Part shown: in pieces, positions 13,401-27,493 of the stretch
Numbering within the stretch: position 1 is the first letter of the stretch
How the letters are laid out: each line of letters begins with the position of its first letter
Assembly: GCF_051020975.1 (NCBI RefSeq)
Contig: NW_027478158.1
Span: forward strand, 3,782,001-3,846,000
DNA from: Osmia lignaria lignaria
Lineage: Eukaryota > Arthropoda > Insecta > Hymenoptera > Megachilidae
DNA length: 64,000 nt
Direction of reading: 5' to 3'
Notes under the pieces: generated by a model
What the model saw: only the letters and a program-made list of their open reading frames with translations
Database searches by the model: none
What the model was told of the DNA's origin: nothing
Made by a program: the position numbers and the translations under genes

Positions 13401-16400
13401 TCTGCACAGCTAAGCTGGAAGTGGCATTTGCGGCTCGCACTAGTGCAGAGTTATCTCAACGAAAGGGGCCACGGTGTTTCTGTATCTCTATTATGTTGGT
13501 GCGGCTTCGGAACTTTTAAATATCTCGATATATCTCGAAAACTACGCTTCTGATCAAAAAATATCATAGAACATAAATTGTAGGAAACATAATTCTCTAC
13601 AAAAAACGTCTCTTAACATTTTGCCATAGCTCGCTTCGTTTCCGAGATATTTGCAGATTCAGCTCAAAGGAACTGGCCTGACGGACATATTTCGAGATAT
13701 TTCTTCTTCTTGTTGTTCTTCCTCTGCACAGCTAAGCTGGAAGTGGCATTTGCAGCTCGCAATAGTGCAGAGTTATCTCAAAGATAGGGGCCACGGTGTT
13801 TCTGTATCCCTATTATGTTGGTGCGGCTTCGGAACTTTTAAATATCTCGATATATCTCGAAAACTACGCTTCTGATCAAAAAATATCATAGAACATAAAT
13901 TGTAGGAAACATAATTCTCTACAAAAAACGTCTCTTAACATTTTGCCATAGCTCGCTTCGTTTCCGAGATATTTGCAGATTCAGCTCAAAGGAACTGGCC
14001 TGACGGATATATTTCGAGATATTTCTTCTTCTTGTTGTTCTTCCTCTGCACAGCTAAGCTGGAAGTGGCATTTGCAGCTCGCAATAGTGTAGAGTTATCT
14101 CAACGAAAGGGGCCACGGTGTTTCTGTATCTCTATTATGTTGGTGCGGCTTCGGAACTTTTAAATATCTTGATATATCTCGAGAACTACGCATCTGATCA
14201 AAAAATATCATAGAAGATAAAAAGTAGGAAACTTAATTCTCTACAAAAAAGGTCTCTTAACATTTTGTCATAGCTCGCTTCGTTTCCGAGATATTTGCAG
14301 ATTTATCTCAAGGGAAGGGGCCTGACGGACATATTTCGAGATATTTCTTCTTCTTGTTGTTCTTCTTCTGCACACCTAAGCTGGAAGTGGCATTTGCGGC
14401 TCGCACTAGTGCAGAGTTATCTCAAAGAAAGGGGCCACGGTGTTTCTGTATCCCTATTATGTTGGTGCGGCTTCGGAACTTTTAAATATCTCGATATATC
14501 TCGAAAACTACGCTTCTGATCAAAAAATATCATAGAACATAAATTGTAGGAAACATAATTCTCTACAAAAAACGTCTCTTAACATTTTGCCATAGCTCGC
14601 TTCGTTTCCGAGATATTTGCCGATTCAGCTCAAAGGAACTGGCCTGACGGACATATTTCGAGATATTTCTTCTTCTTGTTGTTCTTCCTCTGCACAGCTA
14701 AGCTGGAAGTGGCATTTGCAGCTCGCAATAGTGCAGAGTTATCTCAAAGAAAGGGGCCACGGTGTTTCTGTATCCCTATTATGTTGGTGCGGCTTCTGAA
14801 CTTTTAAATATCTCGATATATCTCGAAAACTACGCTTCTGACCAAAAAATATCATAGAACATAAATTGTAGGAAACATAATTCTCTACAAAAAACGTCTC
14901 TTAACATTTTGCCATAGCTCTCTTCGTTTCCGAGATATTTGCAGATTCAGCTCAAAGGAACTGGCCTGACGGACATATTTCGAGATATTTCTTCTTCTTG
15001 TTGTTCTTCCTCTGCACAGCTAAGCTGGAAGTGGCATTTGCGGCTCGCACTAGTGCAGAGTTATCTCAAAGAAAGGGGCCACGGTGTTTCTGTATCCCTA
15101 TTATGTTGGTGCGGCTTCGGAACTTTTAAATATCTCGATATATCTCGAAAAATACGCTTCTGATCAACAAATCTCATAGAACATAAATTGTAGGAAACAT
15201 AATTCTCTACAAAAAACGTCTCTTAACATTTTGCCATAGCTCGCTTCGTTTCCGAGATATTTGCCGATTCAGCTCAAAGGAACTGGCCTGACGGACATAT
15301 TTCGAGATATTTCTTCTTCTTGTTGTTCTTCTTCTGCACAGCTAAGCTGGAAGTGGCATTTGCGGCTCGCACTAGTGCAGAGTTATCTCAACGAAAGGGG
15401 CCACGGTGTTTCTGTATCTCTATTATGTTGGTGCGGCTTCGGAACTTTTAAATATCTCGATATATCTCGAAAACTACGCTTCTGATCAAAAAATATCATA
15501 GAACATAAATTGTAGGAAACATAATTCTCTACAAAAAAGGTCTCTTAACATTTTGCCATAGCTCGCTTCGTTTCCGAGATATTTGCAGATTCAGCTCAAA
15601 GGAACTGGCCTGACGGACATATTTCGAGATATTTCTTCTTCTTGTTGTTCTTCCTCTGCACAGCTAAGCTGGAAGTGGCATTTGCGGCTCGCACTAGTGC
15701 AGAGTTATCTCAAAGAAAGGGGCCACGGTGTTTCTGTATCCCTATTATGTTGGTGCGGCTTCGGAACTTTTAAATATCTCGATATATCTCGAAAAATACG
15801 CTTCTGATCAAAAAATATCATAGAACATAAATTGTAGGAAACATAATTCTCTACAAAAAACGTCTCTTAACATTTTGCAATAGCTCGCTTCGTTTCCGAG
15901 ATATTTGCCGATTCAGCTCAAAGGAACTGGCCTGACGGACATATTTCGAGATATTTCTTCTTCTTGTTGTTCTTCCTCTGCACAGCTACGCTGGAAGTGG
16001 CATTTGCAGCTCGCAATAGTGCAGAGTTATCTCAAGGAAAGGGGCCACGGTGTTTCTGTATCTCTATTATGTTGGTGCGGCTTCGGAACTTTTAAATATC
16101 TTGATATATCTCGAGAACTACGCATCTGATCAAAAAATATCATAGAACATAAAAAGTAGGAAACTTAATTCTCTACAAAAAAGGTCTCTTAACATTTTGC
16201 CATAGCTCGCTTCGTTCCCGAGATATTTGCAGATTTATCTCAAGGGAAGGGGCCTGACGGACATATTTCGAGATATTTCTTCTTCTTGTTGTTCTTCTTC
16301 TGCACAGCTAAGCTGGAAGTGGCATTTGCGGCTCTCACTAGTGCAGAGTTATCTCAAAGAAAGGGGCCACGGTGTTTCTGTATCTCTATTATGTTGGTGC

Positions 16401-19124
16401 GGCTTCGGAACTTTTAAATATCTCGATATATCTCGAAAACTACGCTTCTGACCAAAAAATATCATAGAACCTAAATTGTAGGAAACATAATTCTCTACAA
16501 AAAAGGTCTCTTAACATTTTGCCATAGCTCGCTTCGTTTCCGAGATATTTGCAGATATATCTCAAGGGAAGGGGCCTGACGGACATATTTCGAGATATTT
16601 CTTCTTCTTGTTGTTCTTCTTCTGCACAGCTAAGCTGGAAGTGGCATTTGCAGCTCGCAATAGTGCAGAGTTATCTCAAAGAAAGGGGCCACGGTGTTTC
16701 TGTATCTCTATTATGTTGGTGCGGTTTCGGAACTTTTAAATATCTCGATATATCTCGAAAACTACGCTTCTGATCAAAAAATATCATAGAACATAAATTG
16801 TAGGAAACATAATTCTCTACAAAAAACGTCTCTTAACATTTTGCCATAGCTCGCTTCGTTTCCGAGATATTTGCCGATTCAGCTCAAAGGAACTGGCCTG
16901 ACGGACATATTTCGAGATATTTCTTCTTCTTGTTGTTCTTCCTCTGCACAGCTAAGCTGGAAGTGGCATTTGCAGCTCGCAATAGTGCAGAGTTATCTCA
17001 AAGAAAGGGGCCACGGTGTTTCTGTATCCCTATTATGTTGGTGCGGCTTCTGAACTTTTAAATATCTCGATATATCTCGAAAACTACGCTTCTGACCAAA
17101 AAATATCATAGAACATAAATTGTAGGAAACATAATTCTCTACAAAAAACGTCTCTTAACATTTTGCCATAGCTCGCTTCGTTTCCGAGATATTTGCAGAT
17201 TCAGCTCAAAGGAACTGGCCTGACGGACATATTTCGAGATATTTCTTCTTCTTGTTGTTCTTCCTCTGCACAGCTAAGCTGGAAGTGGCATTTGCGGCTC
17301 GCACTAGTGCAGAGTTATCTCAAAGAAAGGGGCCACGGTGTTTCTGTATCCCTATTATATTGGTGCGGCTTCGGAACTTTTAAATATCTCGATATATCTC
17401 GAAAAATACGCTTCTGATCAAAAAATATCATAGAACATAAATTGTAGGAAACATAATTCTCTACAAAAAACGTCTCTTAACATTTTGCCATAGCTCGCTT
17501 CGTTTCCGAGATATTTGCCGATTCAGCTCAAAGGAACTGGCCTGACGGACATATTTCGAGATATTTCTTCTTCTTGTTGTTCTTCCTCTGCACAGCTACG
17601 CTGGAAGTGGCATTTGCAGCTCGCAATAGTGCAGAGTTATCTCAAGGAAAGGGGCCACGGTGTTCCTGTATCTCTATTATGTTGGTGCGGCTTCGGAACT
17701 TTTAAATATCTTGATATATCTCGAGAACTACGCATCTGATCAAAAAATATCATAGAACATAAAAAGTAGGAAACTTAATTCTCTACAAAAAAGGTCTCTT
17801 AACATTTTGCCATAGCTCGCTTCGTTCCCGAGATATTTGCAGATTTATCTCAAGGGAAGGGGCCTGACGGACATATTTCGAGATATTTCTTCTTCTTGTT
17901 GTTCTTCTTCTGCACAGCTAAGCTGGAAGTGGCATTTGCGGCTCTCACTAGTGCAGAGTTATCTCAAAGAAAGGGGCCACGGTGTTTCTGTATCTCTATT
18001 ATGTTGGTGCGGCTTCGGAACTTTTAAATATCTCGATATATCTCGAAAACTACGCTTCTGACCAAAAAATATCATAGAACCTAAATTGTAGGAAACATAA
18101 TTCTCTACAAAAAAGGTCTCTTAACATTTTGCCATAGCTCGCTTCGTTTCCGAGATATTTGCAGATATATCTCAAGGGAAGGGGCCTGACGGACATATTT
18201 CGAGATATTTCTTCTTCTTGTTGTTCTTCTTCTGCACAGCTAAGCTGGAAGTGGCATTTGCAGCTCGCAATAGTGCAGAGTTATCTCAAAGAAAGGGGCC
18301 ACGGTGTTTCTGTATCTCTATTATGTTGGTGCGGCTTCGGAACTTTTAAATATCTTGATATATCTCGAGAACTACGCATCTGATCAAAAAATATCATAGA
18401 ACATAAAAAGTAGGAAACTTAATTCTCTACAAAAAAGGTCTCTTAACATTTTGCCATAGCTCGCTTCGTTTCCGAGATATTTGCAGATTTATCTCAAGGG
18501 AAGGGGCCTGACGGACATATTTCGAGATATTTCTTCTTCTTGTTGTTCTTCTTCTGCACAGCTGAGCTGGAAGTGGCATTTGCAGCTCGCAATCGTGCAG
18601 AGTTATCTCAAAGAAAGGGGCCACGGTGTTTCTGTATCTCTATTATGTTGGTGCGGCTTCGGAACTTTTAAATATCTTGATATATCTCGAGAACTACGCC
18701 TCTGATCGAAAAATATCATAGAATATAAAAAGTAGGAAACTTAATTCTCTACAAAAAAGGTCTCTTAACATTTTGCCATAGCTCGCTTGGTTTCCGAGAT
18801 ATTTGCAGATTTATCTCAAGGGAAGGGGCCTGACGGACATATTTCGAGATATTTCTTCTTCTTGTTGTTCTTCTTCTGCACAGCTAAGCTGGAAGTGGCA
18901 TTTGCGGCTCGCACTAGTGCAGAGTTATCTCAAAGAAAGGAGCCACGGTGTTTCTGTATCTCTATTATGTTGGTGCGGCTTCGGAACTTTTAAATATCTT
19001 GATATATCTCGAGAACTACGCATCTGATCAAAAAATATCATAGAAGATAAAAAGTAGGAAACTTAATTCTCTACAAAAAAGGTCTCTTAACATTTCGCCA
19101 TAGCTCGCTTCGTTTCCGAGATAT
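10431..19124 (+). repeat. satellite domain 2: first GCACTAGTGC monomers
   Basis: From the monomer anchored at 10431, many units carry GCGGCTCGCACTAGTGCAG at offsets about 99-117, which contains the perfect 10-bp palindrome GCACTAGTGC (with an SpeI site). They are mixed with GCAGCTCGCAATAG units. Two linker haplotypes become clear. One is CTTGATATATCTCGAGAAC with CATAAAAAGTAGG and AAAAAAGGTC, usually followed by a TTTATCTCAAGGG monomer. The other is CTCGATATATCTCGAAAAC with CATAAATTGTAGG and AAAAAACGTC, usually followed by TTCAGCTCAAAGG. This segment includes the 1610-bp pentamer duplication. Confidence 0.7.
15583..18350 (+). repeat. pentamer HOR duplication (1610-bp offset)
   Basis: Monomers at 15583, 15905, 16227 and 16549 are matched by those at 17193, 17515, 17837 and 18159, all shifted by 1610 bp (five monomers). 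Shared rare markers are CGAAAAATACGC, TTTGCCGATTCAGC with GCTACGCTGG, TTCGTTCCCGAG with GGCTCTCACTAG, TCTGACCAAAAAAT and AACCTAAATTG. The monomer at 16871 in turn resembles 14617, and 14939 resembles 15583, so smaller duplications are nested inside. The match fades in the 3' part of the 18159 monomer. Confidence 0.8.
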
Positions 19125-22100
19125 TTGCAGATTTATCTCAAGGGAAGGGGCCTGTCGGACATATTTCGAGATATTTCTTCTTCTTGTTGTTCTTCTTCTG
19201 CACAGCTAAGCTGGAAGTGGCATTTGCGGCTCGCACTAGTGCAGAGTTATCTCAAAGAAAGGAGCCACGGTGTTTCTGTATCTCTATTATGTTGGTGCGG
19301 CTTCGGAACTTTTAAATATCTCGATATATCTCGAAAACTACGCTTCTGATCAAAAAATATCATAGAACATAAATTGTAGGAAACATAATTCACTACAAAA
19401 AACGTCTCTTAACATTTTGCCATAGCTCGCTTCGTTTCCGAGATATTTGCAGATTCAGCTCAAAGGAACGGGCCTGACGGACATATTTCGAGATACTTCT
19501 TCTTCTTGTTGTTCTTCCTCTGCACAGCTAAGCTGGAAGTGGCATTTGCAGCTCGCAATAGTGCAGAGTTATCTCAAAGAAAGGGGCCACGGTGTTTCTG
19601 TATCTCTATTATGTTGGTGCGGCTTCGGAACTTTTAAATATCTTGATATATCTCGAGAACTACGCATCTGATCAAAAAATATCATAGAACATAAATTGTA
19701 GGAAACATAATTCTCTACAAAAAACGTCTCTTAACATTTTGCCATAGCTCGCATCGTTTCCGAGATATTTGCAGATTCAGCTCAAAGGAACGGGCCTGAC
19801 GGACATATTTCGAGATACTTCTTCTTCTTCTTGTTCTTCCTCTGCACAGCTAAGCTGGAAGTGGCATTTGCAGCTCGCAATAGTGCAGAGTTATCTCAAA
19901 GAAAGGGGCCACGGTGTTTCTGTATCTCTATTATGTTGGTGCGGCTTCGGAACTTTTAAATATCTTGATATATCTCGAGAACTACGCATCTGATCAAAAA
20001 ATATGATAGAACATAAAAAGTAGGAAACTTAATTCTCTACAAAAAAGGTCTCTTAACATTTTGCCATAGCTCGCTTCGTTTCCGAGATATTTGCAGATTT
20101 ATCTCAAGGGAAGGGGCCTGACGGACATATTTCGAGATATTTCTTCTTCTTGTTGTTCTTCTTCTGCACAGCTAAGCTGGAAGTGGCATTTGCGGCTCGC
20201 ACTAGTGCAGAGTTATCTCAAAGAAAGGAGCCACGGTGTTTCTGTATCTCTATTATGTTGGTGCGGCTTCGGAACTTTTAAATATCTCGATATATCTCGA
20301 AAACTACGCTTCTGATCAAAAAATATCATAGAACATAAATTGTAGGAAACATAATTCACTACAAAAGACGTCTCTTAACATTTTGCCATAGCTCGCTTCG
20401 TTTCCGAGATATTTGCAGATTCAGCTCAAAGGAACGGGCCTGACGGACATATTTCGAGATACTTCTTCTTCTTGTTGTTCTTCCTCTGCACAGCTAAGCT
20501 GGAAGTGGCATTTGCAGCTCGCAATAGTGCAGAGTTATCTCAAAGAAAGGGGCCACGGTGTTTCTGTATCTCTATTATGTTGGTGCGGCTTCGGAACTTT
20601 TAAATATCTTGATATATCTCGAGAACTACGCATCTGATCAAAAAATATCATAGAACATAAAAAGTAGGAAACTTAATTCTCTACAAAAAAGGTCTCTTAA
20701 CATTTTGCCATAGCTCGCTTCGTTTCCGAGATATTTGCAGATTTATCTCAAGGGAAGAGGCCTGACGGACATATTTCGAGATATTTCTTCTTCTTGTTGT
20801 TCTTCTTCTGCACAACTGAGCTGGAAGTGGCATTTGCAGGTCGCAATAGTGCAGAGTTATCTCAAAGAAAGGGGCCACGGTGTTTCTGTATCTCTATTAT
20901 GTTGGTGCGGCTTCGGAACTTTTAAATATCTCGATATATCTCGAAAACTACGCTTCTGATCAAAAAATATCATTGAACATAAATTGTAGGAAACATAATT
21001 CTCTACAAAAAACGTCTCTTAACATTTTGCCATAGCTCGCTTCGTTTCCGAGATATTTGCAGATTCAGCTCAAAGGAACTGGCCTGACGGACATATTTCG
21101 AGATATTTCTTCTTCTTGTTGTTCTTCCTCTGCACAGCTAAGCTGGAAGTGGCATTTGCAGCTCGCAATCGTGCAGAGTTATCTCAAAGAAAGGGGCCAC
21201 GGTGTTTCTGTATCTCTATTATGTTGGTGCGGCTTCGGAACTTTTAAATATCTTGATATATCTCGAAAACTACGCCTCTGATCGAAAAATATCATAGAAC
21301 ATAAAAAGTAGGAAACTTAATTTTCTACAAAAAAGGTCTCTTAACATTTTGCCATAGCTCGCTTCGTTTCCGAGATATTTGCAGATTTATCTCAAGGGAA
21401 GGGGCCTGACGGACATATTTCGAGATATTTCTTCTTCTTGTTGTTCTTCCTCTGCACAGCTAAGCTGGAAGTGGCATTTGCAGCTCGCAATAGTGCAGAG
21501 TTATCTCAAAGAAAGGGGCCACGGTGTTTCTGTATCTCTATTATGTTGGTGCGGCTTCGGAACTTTTAAATATCTTGATATATCTCGAGAACTACGCATC
21601 TGATCAAAAAATATCATAGAACATAAAAAGTAGGAAACTTAATTCTCTACAAAAAAGGTCTCTTAACATTTTGCCATAGCTCGCTTCGTTTCCGAGATAT
21701 TTGCAGATTTATCTCAAGGGAAGAGGCCTGACGGACATATTTCGAGATATTTCTTCTTCTTGTTGTTCTTCTTCTGCACAACTGAGCTGGAAGTGGCATT
21801 TGCAGGTCGCAATAGTGCAGAGTTATCTCAAAGAAAGGGGCCACGGTGTTTCTGTATCTCTATTATGTTGGTGCGGCTTCGGAACTTTTAAATATCTCGA
21901 TATATCTCGAAAACTACGCTTCTGATCAAAAAATATCATAGAACATAAATTGTAGGAAACCTAATTCTCTACAAAAAACGTCTCTTAACATTTTGCCATA
22001 GCTCGCTTCGTTTCCGAGATATTTGCAGATTCAGCTCAAAGGAACTGGCCTGACGGACATATTTCGAGATATTTCTTCTTCTTGTTGTTCTTCCTCTGCA

Positions 22101-22344
22101 CAGCTAAGCTGGAAGTGGCATTTGCAGCTCGCAATAGTGCAGAGTTATCTCAAAGAAAGGGGCCACGATGTTTCTGTATCTCTATTATGTTGGTGCGGCT
22201 TCGGAACTTTTAAATATCTTGATATATCTCGAGAACTACGCATCTGATCAAAAAATATCATAGAACATAAAAAGTAGGAAACTTAATTCTCTACAAAAAA
22301 GGTCCCTTAACATTTCGCCATAGCTCGCTTCGTTTCCGAGATAT

Positions 22345-25241
22345 TTGCAGATTTATCTCAAGGGAAGGGGCCTGTCGGACATATTTCGAGATATTTCTTC
22401 TTCTTGTTGTTCTTCTTCTGCACAGCTAAGCTGGAAGTGGCATTTGCGGCTCGCACTAGTGCAGAGTTATCTCAAAGAAAGGGGCCACGGTGTTTCTGTA
22501 TCTCTATTATGTTGGTGCGGCTTCGGAACTTTTAAATATCTCGATATATCTCGAAAACTACGCTTCTGATCAAAAAATATCATAGAACATAAATTGTAGG
22601 AAACATAATTCTCTACAAAAAACGTCTCTTAACATTTTGCCATAGCTCGCTTCGTTTCCGAGATATTTGCAGATTCAGCTCAAAGGAGCGGGCCTGACGG
22701 ACATATTTCGAGATACTTCTTCTTCTTGTTGTTCTTCCTCTGCACAGCTAAGCTGGAAGTGGCATTTGCAGCTCGCAATAGTGCAGAGTTATCTCAAAGA
22801 AAGGGGCCACGGTGTTTCTGTATCTCTATTATGTTGGTGCGGCTTCGGAACTTTTAAATATCTTGATATATCTCGAGAACTACGCATCTGATCAAAAAAT
22901 ATCATAGAACATAAAAAGTAGGAAACTTAATTCTCTACAAAAAAGGTCTCTTAACATTTTGCCATAGCTCGCTTCGTTTCCGAGATATTTGCAGATTTAT
23001 CTCAAGGGAAGGGGCCTGACGGACATATTTCGAGATATTTCTTCTTCTTGTTGTTCTTCTTCTGCACAGCTGAGCTGGAAGTGGCATTTACAGGTCGCAA
23101 TAGTGCAGAGTTATCTCAAAGAAAGGGGCCACGGTGTTTCTGTATCTCTATTATGTTGGTGCGGCTTCGGAACTTTTAAATATCTCGATATATCTCGAAA
23201 ACTACGCTTCTGATCAAAAAATATCATAGAGCATAAATTGTAGGAAACATAATTCTCTACAAGAAACGTCTCTTAACATTTTGCCATAGCTCGCTTCGTT
23301 TCCGAGATATTTGCAGATTTATCTCAAAGGAACTGGCCTGACGGACATATTTCGAGATATTTCTTCTTCTTGTTGTTCTTCCTCTGCACAGCTAAGCTGG
23401 AAGTGGCATTTGCAGCTCGCAATAGTGCAGAGTTATCTCAAAGAAAGGGGCCACGGTGTTTCTGTATCTCTATTATGTTGGTGCGGCTTCGGAACTTTTA
23501 AATATCTTGATATATCTCGAGAACTACGCATCTGATCAAAAAATATCATAGAACATAAAAAGTAGGACACTTAATTCTCTACAAAAAAGGTCTCTTAACA
23601 TTTTGCCATAGCTCGCTTCGTTTCCGAGATATTTGCAGATATATCTCAAGGGAAGGGGCCTGACGGACATATTTCGAGATATTTCTTCTTCTTGTTGTTC
23701 TTCTTCTGCACAGCTAAGCTGGAAGTGGCATTTGCAGCTCGCAATAGTGCAGAGTTATCTCTAAGAAAGGGGCCACGGTGTTTCTGTATCTCTATTATGT
23801 TGGTGCGGCTTCGGAACTTTTAAATATCTTGATATATCTCGAGAACCACGCATCTGATCAAAAAATATCATAGAACATAAAAAGTAGGAAACTTAATTCT
23901 CTACAAAAACGGTCTCTTAACATTTTGCCATAGCTCGCTTCGTTTCCGAGATATTTGCAGATTTATCTCAAGGGAAGGGGCCTGACGGACATATTTCGAG
24001 ATATTTCTTCTTCTTGTTGTTCTTCTTCTGCACAGCTGAGCTGGAAGTGGCATTTGCAGGTCGCAATAGTGCAGAGTTATCTCAAAGAAAGGGGCCACGG
24101 TGTTTCTGTATCTCTATTATGTTGGTGCGGCTTCGGAACTTTAAATATCTCGATATATCTCGAAAACCACGCTTCTGATCAAAAAATATCATAGAACGTA
24201 AATTGTAGGAAACATTATTCTCTACAAAAAAGGTCTCTTAGCATTTTGCCATAGCTCGCTTCGTTTCCGAGATATTTGCAGATTTATCTCAAGGGAAGGG
24301 GCCTGACGGACATATTTCGAGATATTTCTTCTTCTTGTTGTTCTTCTTCTGCACAGCTAAGCTGGAAGTGGCATTTGCAGCGCGCAATAGTGCAGAGTTA
24401 TCTCAAAGAAAGGGGCCACGGTGTTTCTGTATCTCTATTATGTTGGTGCGGCTTCGGAACTTTTAAGTATCTTGATATATCTCGAGAACTACGCATCTGA
24501 TCAAAAAATATCATAGAAGATAAAAAGTAGGAAACTTAATTCTCTACAAAAAAGGTCTCTTAACATTTCGCCATAGCTCGCTTCGTTTCCGAGATATTTG
24601 CAGATTTATCTCAAGGGAAGGGGCCTGTCGGACATATTTCGAGATATTTCTTCTTCTTGTTGTTCTTCTTCTGCACAGCTAAGCTGGAAGTGGCATTTGC
24701 GGCTCGCACTAGTGCAGAGTTATCTCAAAGAAAGGGGCCACGGTGTTTCTGTATCTCTATTATGTTGGTGCGGCTTCGGAACTTTTAAATATCTCGATAT
24801 ATCTCGAAAACTACGCTTCTGATCAAAAAATATCATAGAACATAAATTGTAGGAAACATAATTCTCTACAAAAAACGTCTCTCAACATTTTGCCATAGCT
24901 CGCTTCGTTTCCGAGATATTTGCAGATTCAGCTCAAAGGAACGGGCCTGACGGACATATTTCGAGATACATCTTCTTCTTGTTGTTCTTCCTCTGCACAG
25001 CTAAGCTGGAAGTGGCATTTGCAGCTCGCAATAGTGCAGAGTTATCTCAAAGAAAGGGGCCACGGTGTTTCTGTATCTCTATTATGTTGGTGCGGCTTCG
25101 GAACTTTTAAATATCTTGATATATCTCGAAAACTACGCATCTGATCAAAAAATATCATAGAACATAAAAAGTAGGAAACTTAATTCTCTACAAAAAAGGT
25201 CTCTTAACATTTTGCCATAGCTCGCTTCGTTTCCGAGATAT
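22345..25241 (+). repeat. nine-monomer HOR block, copy 1 (2897 bp)
   Basis: Nine monomer types occur in a fixed order. 1: CCTGTCGG with GCACTAGTGC. 2: AAAGGAGCGGG with GATACTTC. 3: CTGAGC with GCAGGTCGC. 4: AAAGGAACTGG preceded by CATAGAGCATAAATTG. 5: TATCTCTAAGAAA with GAGAACCACG. 6: the 321-bp GCAGGTCGC type. 7: GCAGCGCGC with TTTTAAGTATC and GAAGATAAAAAG. 8: CCTGTCGG again. 9: AAAGGAACGGG with GATACATC. The same series occurs at 28138 and 40692 with identical total length, including the one 321-bp monomer. Confidence 0.85.
23955..24275 (+). repeat. 321-bp monomer (TTTT to TTT)
   Basis: One T is missing from the GGAACTTTTAAAT run near 24140. The monomer also has CTGAGC, GCAGGTCGC and a linker reading AACGTAAATTG with AAACATTATTC. 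The same combination recurs at 29748 and 42302, in the same place in the nine-monomer HOR. The deletion is therefore an inherited lineage marker rather than a recurrent slip. Confidence 0.85.
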
Positions 25242-26207
25242 TTGCAGATTTATCTCAAGGGAAGGGGCCTGTCGGACATATTTCGAGATATTTCTTCTTC
25301 TTGTTGTTCTTCTTCTGCACAGCTAAGCTGGAAGTGGCATTTGCGGCTCGCACTAGTGCAGAGTTATCTCAAAGAAAGGGGCCACGGTGTTTCTGTATCT
25401 CTATTATGTTGGTGCGGCTTCGGAACTTTTAAATATCTCGATATATCTCGAAAACTACGCTTCTGATCAAAAAATATCATAGAACATAAATTGTAGGAAA
25501 CATAATTCTCTACAAAAAACGTCTCTTAACATTTTGCCATAGCTCGCTTCGTTTCCGAGATATTTGCAGATTCAGCTCAAAGGAACTGGCCTGACGGACA
25601 TATTTCGAGATATTTCTTCTTCTTGTTGTTCTTCCTCTGCACAGCTGAGCTGGAAGTGGCATTTGCAGGTCGCAATAGTGCAGAGTTATCTCGAAGAAAG
25701 AGGCCACGGTGTTTCTGTATCTCTATTATGTTGGTGCGGCTTCGGAACTTTTAAATATCTTGATATATCTCGAGAACTACGCATCTGATCAAAAAATATC
25801 ATAGAACATAAAAAGTAGGAAACTTAATTCTCTACAAAAAAGGTCTCTTAACATTTCGCCATAGCTCGCTTCGTTTCCGAGATATTTGCAGATTTATCTC
25901 AAGGGAAGGGGCCTGTCGGACATATTTCGAGATATTTCTTCTTCTTGTTGTTCTTCTTCTGCACAGCTAAGCTGGAAGTGGCATTTGCAGCTCGCAATAG
26001 TGCAGAGTTATCTCTAAGAAAGGGGCCACGGTGTTTCTGTATCTCTATTATGTTGGTGCGGCTTCGGAACTTTTAAATATCTTGATATATCTCGAGAACC
26101 ACGCATCTGATCAAAAAATATCATAGAACATAAAAAGTAGGAAACTTAATTCTCTACAAAAACGGTCTCTTAACATTTTGCCATAGCTCGCTTCGTTTCC
26201 GAGATAT

Positions 26208-26528
26208 TTGCAGATTTATCTCAAGGGAAGTGGCCTGACGGACATATTTCGAGATATTTCTTCTTCTTGTTGTTCTTCTTCTGCACAGCTGAGCTGGAAG
26301 TGGCATTTGCAGGTCGCAATAGTGCAGAGTTATCTCAAAGAAAGGGGCCACGGTGTTTCTGTATCTCTATTATGTTGGTGCGGCTTCGGAACTTTAAATA
26401 TCTCGATATATCTCGAAAACTACGCTTCTGATCAAAAAATACCATAGAACGTAAATTGTAGGAAACATTATTCTCTACAAAAAAGGTCTCTTAACATTTT
26501 GCCATAGCTCGCTTCGTTTCCGAGATAT
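26208..26528 (+). repeat. 321-bp monomer (TTTT to TTT), GGAAGTGGCC subtype
   Basis: This has the same T deletion and CTGAGC/GCAGGTCGC type as 23955, but with GGGAAGTGGCC in place of GGGAAGGGGCC and AAATACCATAG in the linker. The linker variant is shared with 38117-38437. Both are followed by an AAACTGG/TTTCCAGC monomer, so they descend from the same block. Confidence 0.8.
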
Positions 26529-27172
26529 TTGCAGATTTATCTCAAGGGAAGGGTCCTGATGGACATATTTCGAGATATTTCTTCTTCTTGTTGTTCTTCT
26601 TCTGCACAGCTAAACTGGAAGTGGCATTTCCAGCTCGCAATCGTGCAGAGTTATCTCAAAGAAAGGGGCCACGGTGTTTCTGTATCTCTATTATGTTGGT
26701 GCGGCTTCGGAGCTTTTAAATATCTTGATATATCTCGAGAACTACGCCTCTGATCGAAAAATATCATAGAACATAAAAAGTAGGAAACTTAATTCTCTAC
26801 AAAAAAGGTCTCTTAACATTTTGCCATAGCTCGCTTCGTTTCCGAGATATTTGCAGATTCAGCTCAAAGGAACTGGCCTGACGGACATATTTCGAGATAT
26901 TTCTTCTTCTTGTTGTTCTTCCTCTGCACAGCTAAGCTGGAAGTGGCATTTGCAGCTCGCAATAGTGCAGAGTTATCTCAAAGAAAGGGGCCACGGTGTT
27001 TCTGTATCTCTATTATGTTGGTGCGGCTTCGGAACTTTTAAATATCTTGATATATCTCGAGAACTACGCATCTGATCAAAAAATATCATAGAACATAAAA
27101 AGTAGGAAACTTAATTCTCTACAAAAAAGGTCTCTTAACATTTTGCCATAGCTCGCTTCGTTTCCGAGATAT

Positions 27173-27493
27173 TTGCAGATTTATCTCAAGGGAAGGGCCT
27201 GACGGACATATTTCGAGATATTTCTTCTTCTTGTTGTTCTTCTTCTGCACAGCTGAGCTGGTAGTGGCATTTGCAGGTCGCAATAGTGCAGAGTTATCTC
27301 GAAGAAAGGGGCCACGGTGTTTCTGTATCTCTATTATGTTGGTGCGGCTTCGGAACTTTTAAATATCTTGATATATCTCGAGAAGTACGCATCTGATCAA
27401 AAAATATCATAGAACATAAAAAGTAGGAAACTTAATTCTCTACAAAAAAGGTCTCTTAACATTTCGCCATAGCTCGCTTCGTTTCCGAGATAT
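27173..27493 (+). repeat. 321-bp monomer (G-run deletion)
   Basis: One G is missing from the GGGAAGGGGCC run near 27196. The monomer also has CTGAGCTGGTAGTGG and GCAGGTCGC with TCTCGAAG, shared with the full-length monomer at 35219. The deletion therefore arose in this copy after the two diverged. Confidence 0.8.
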
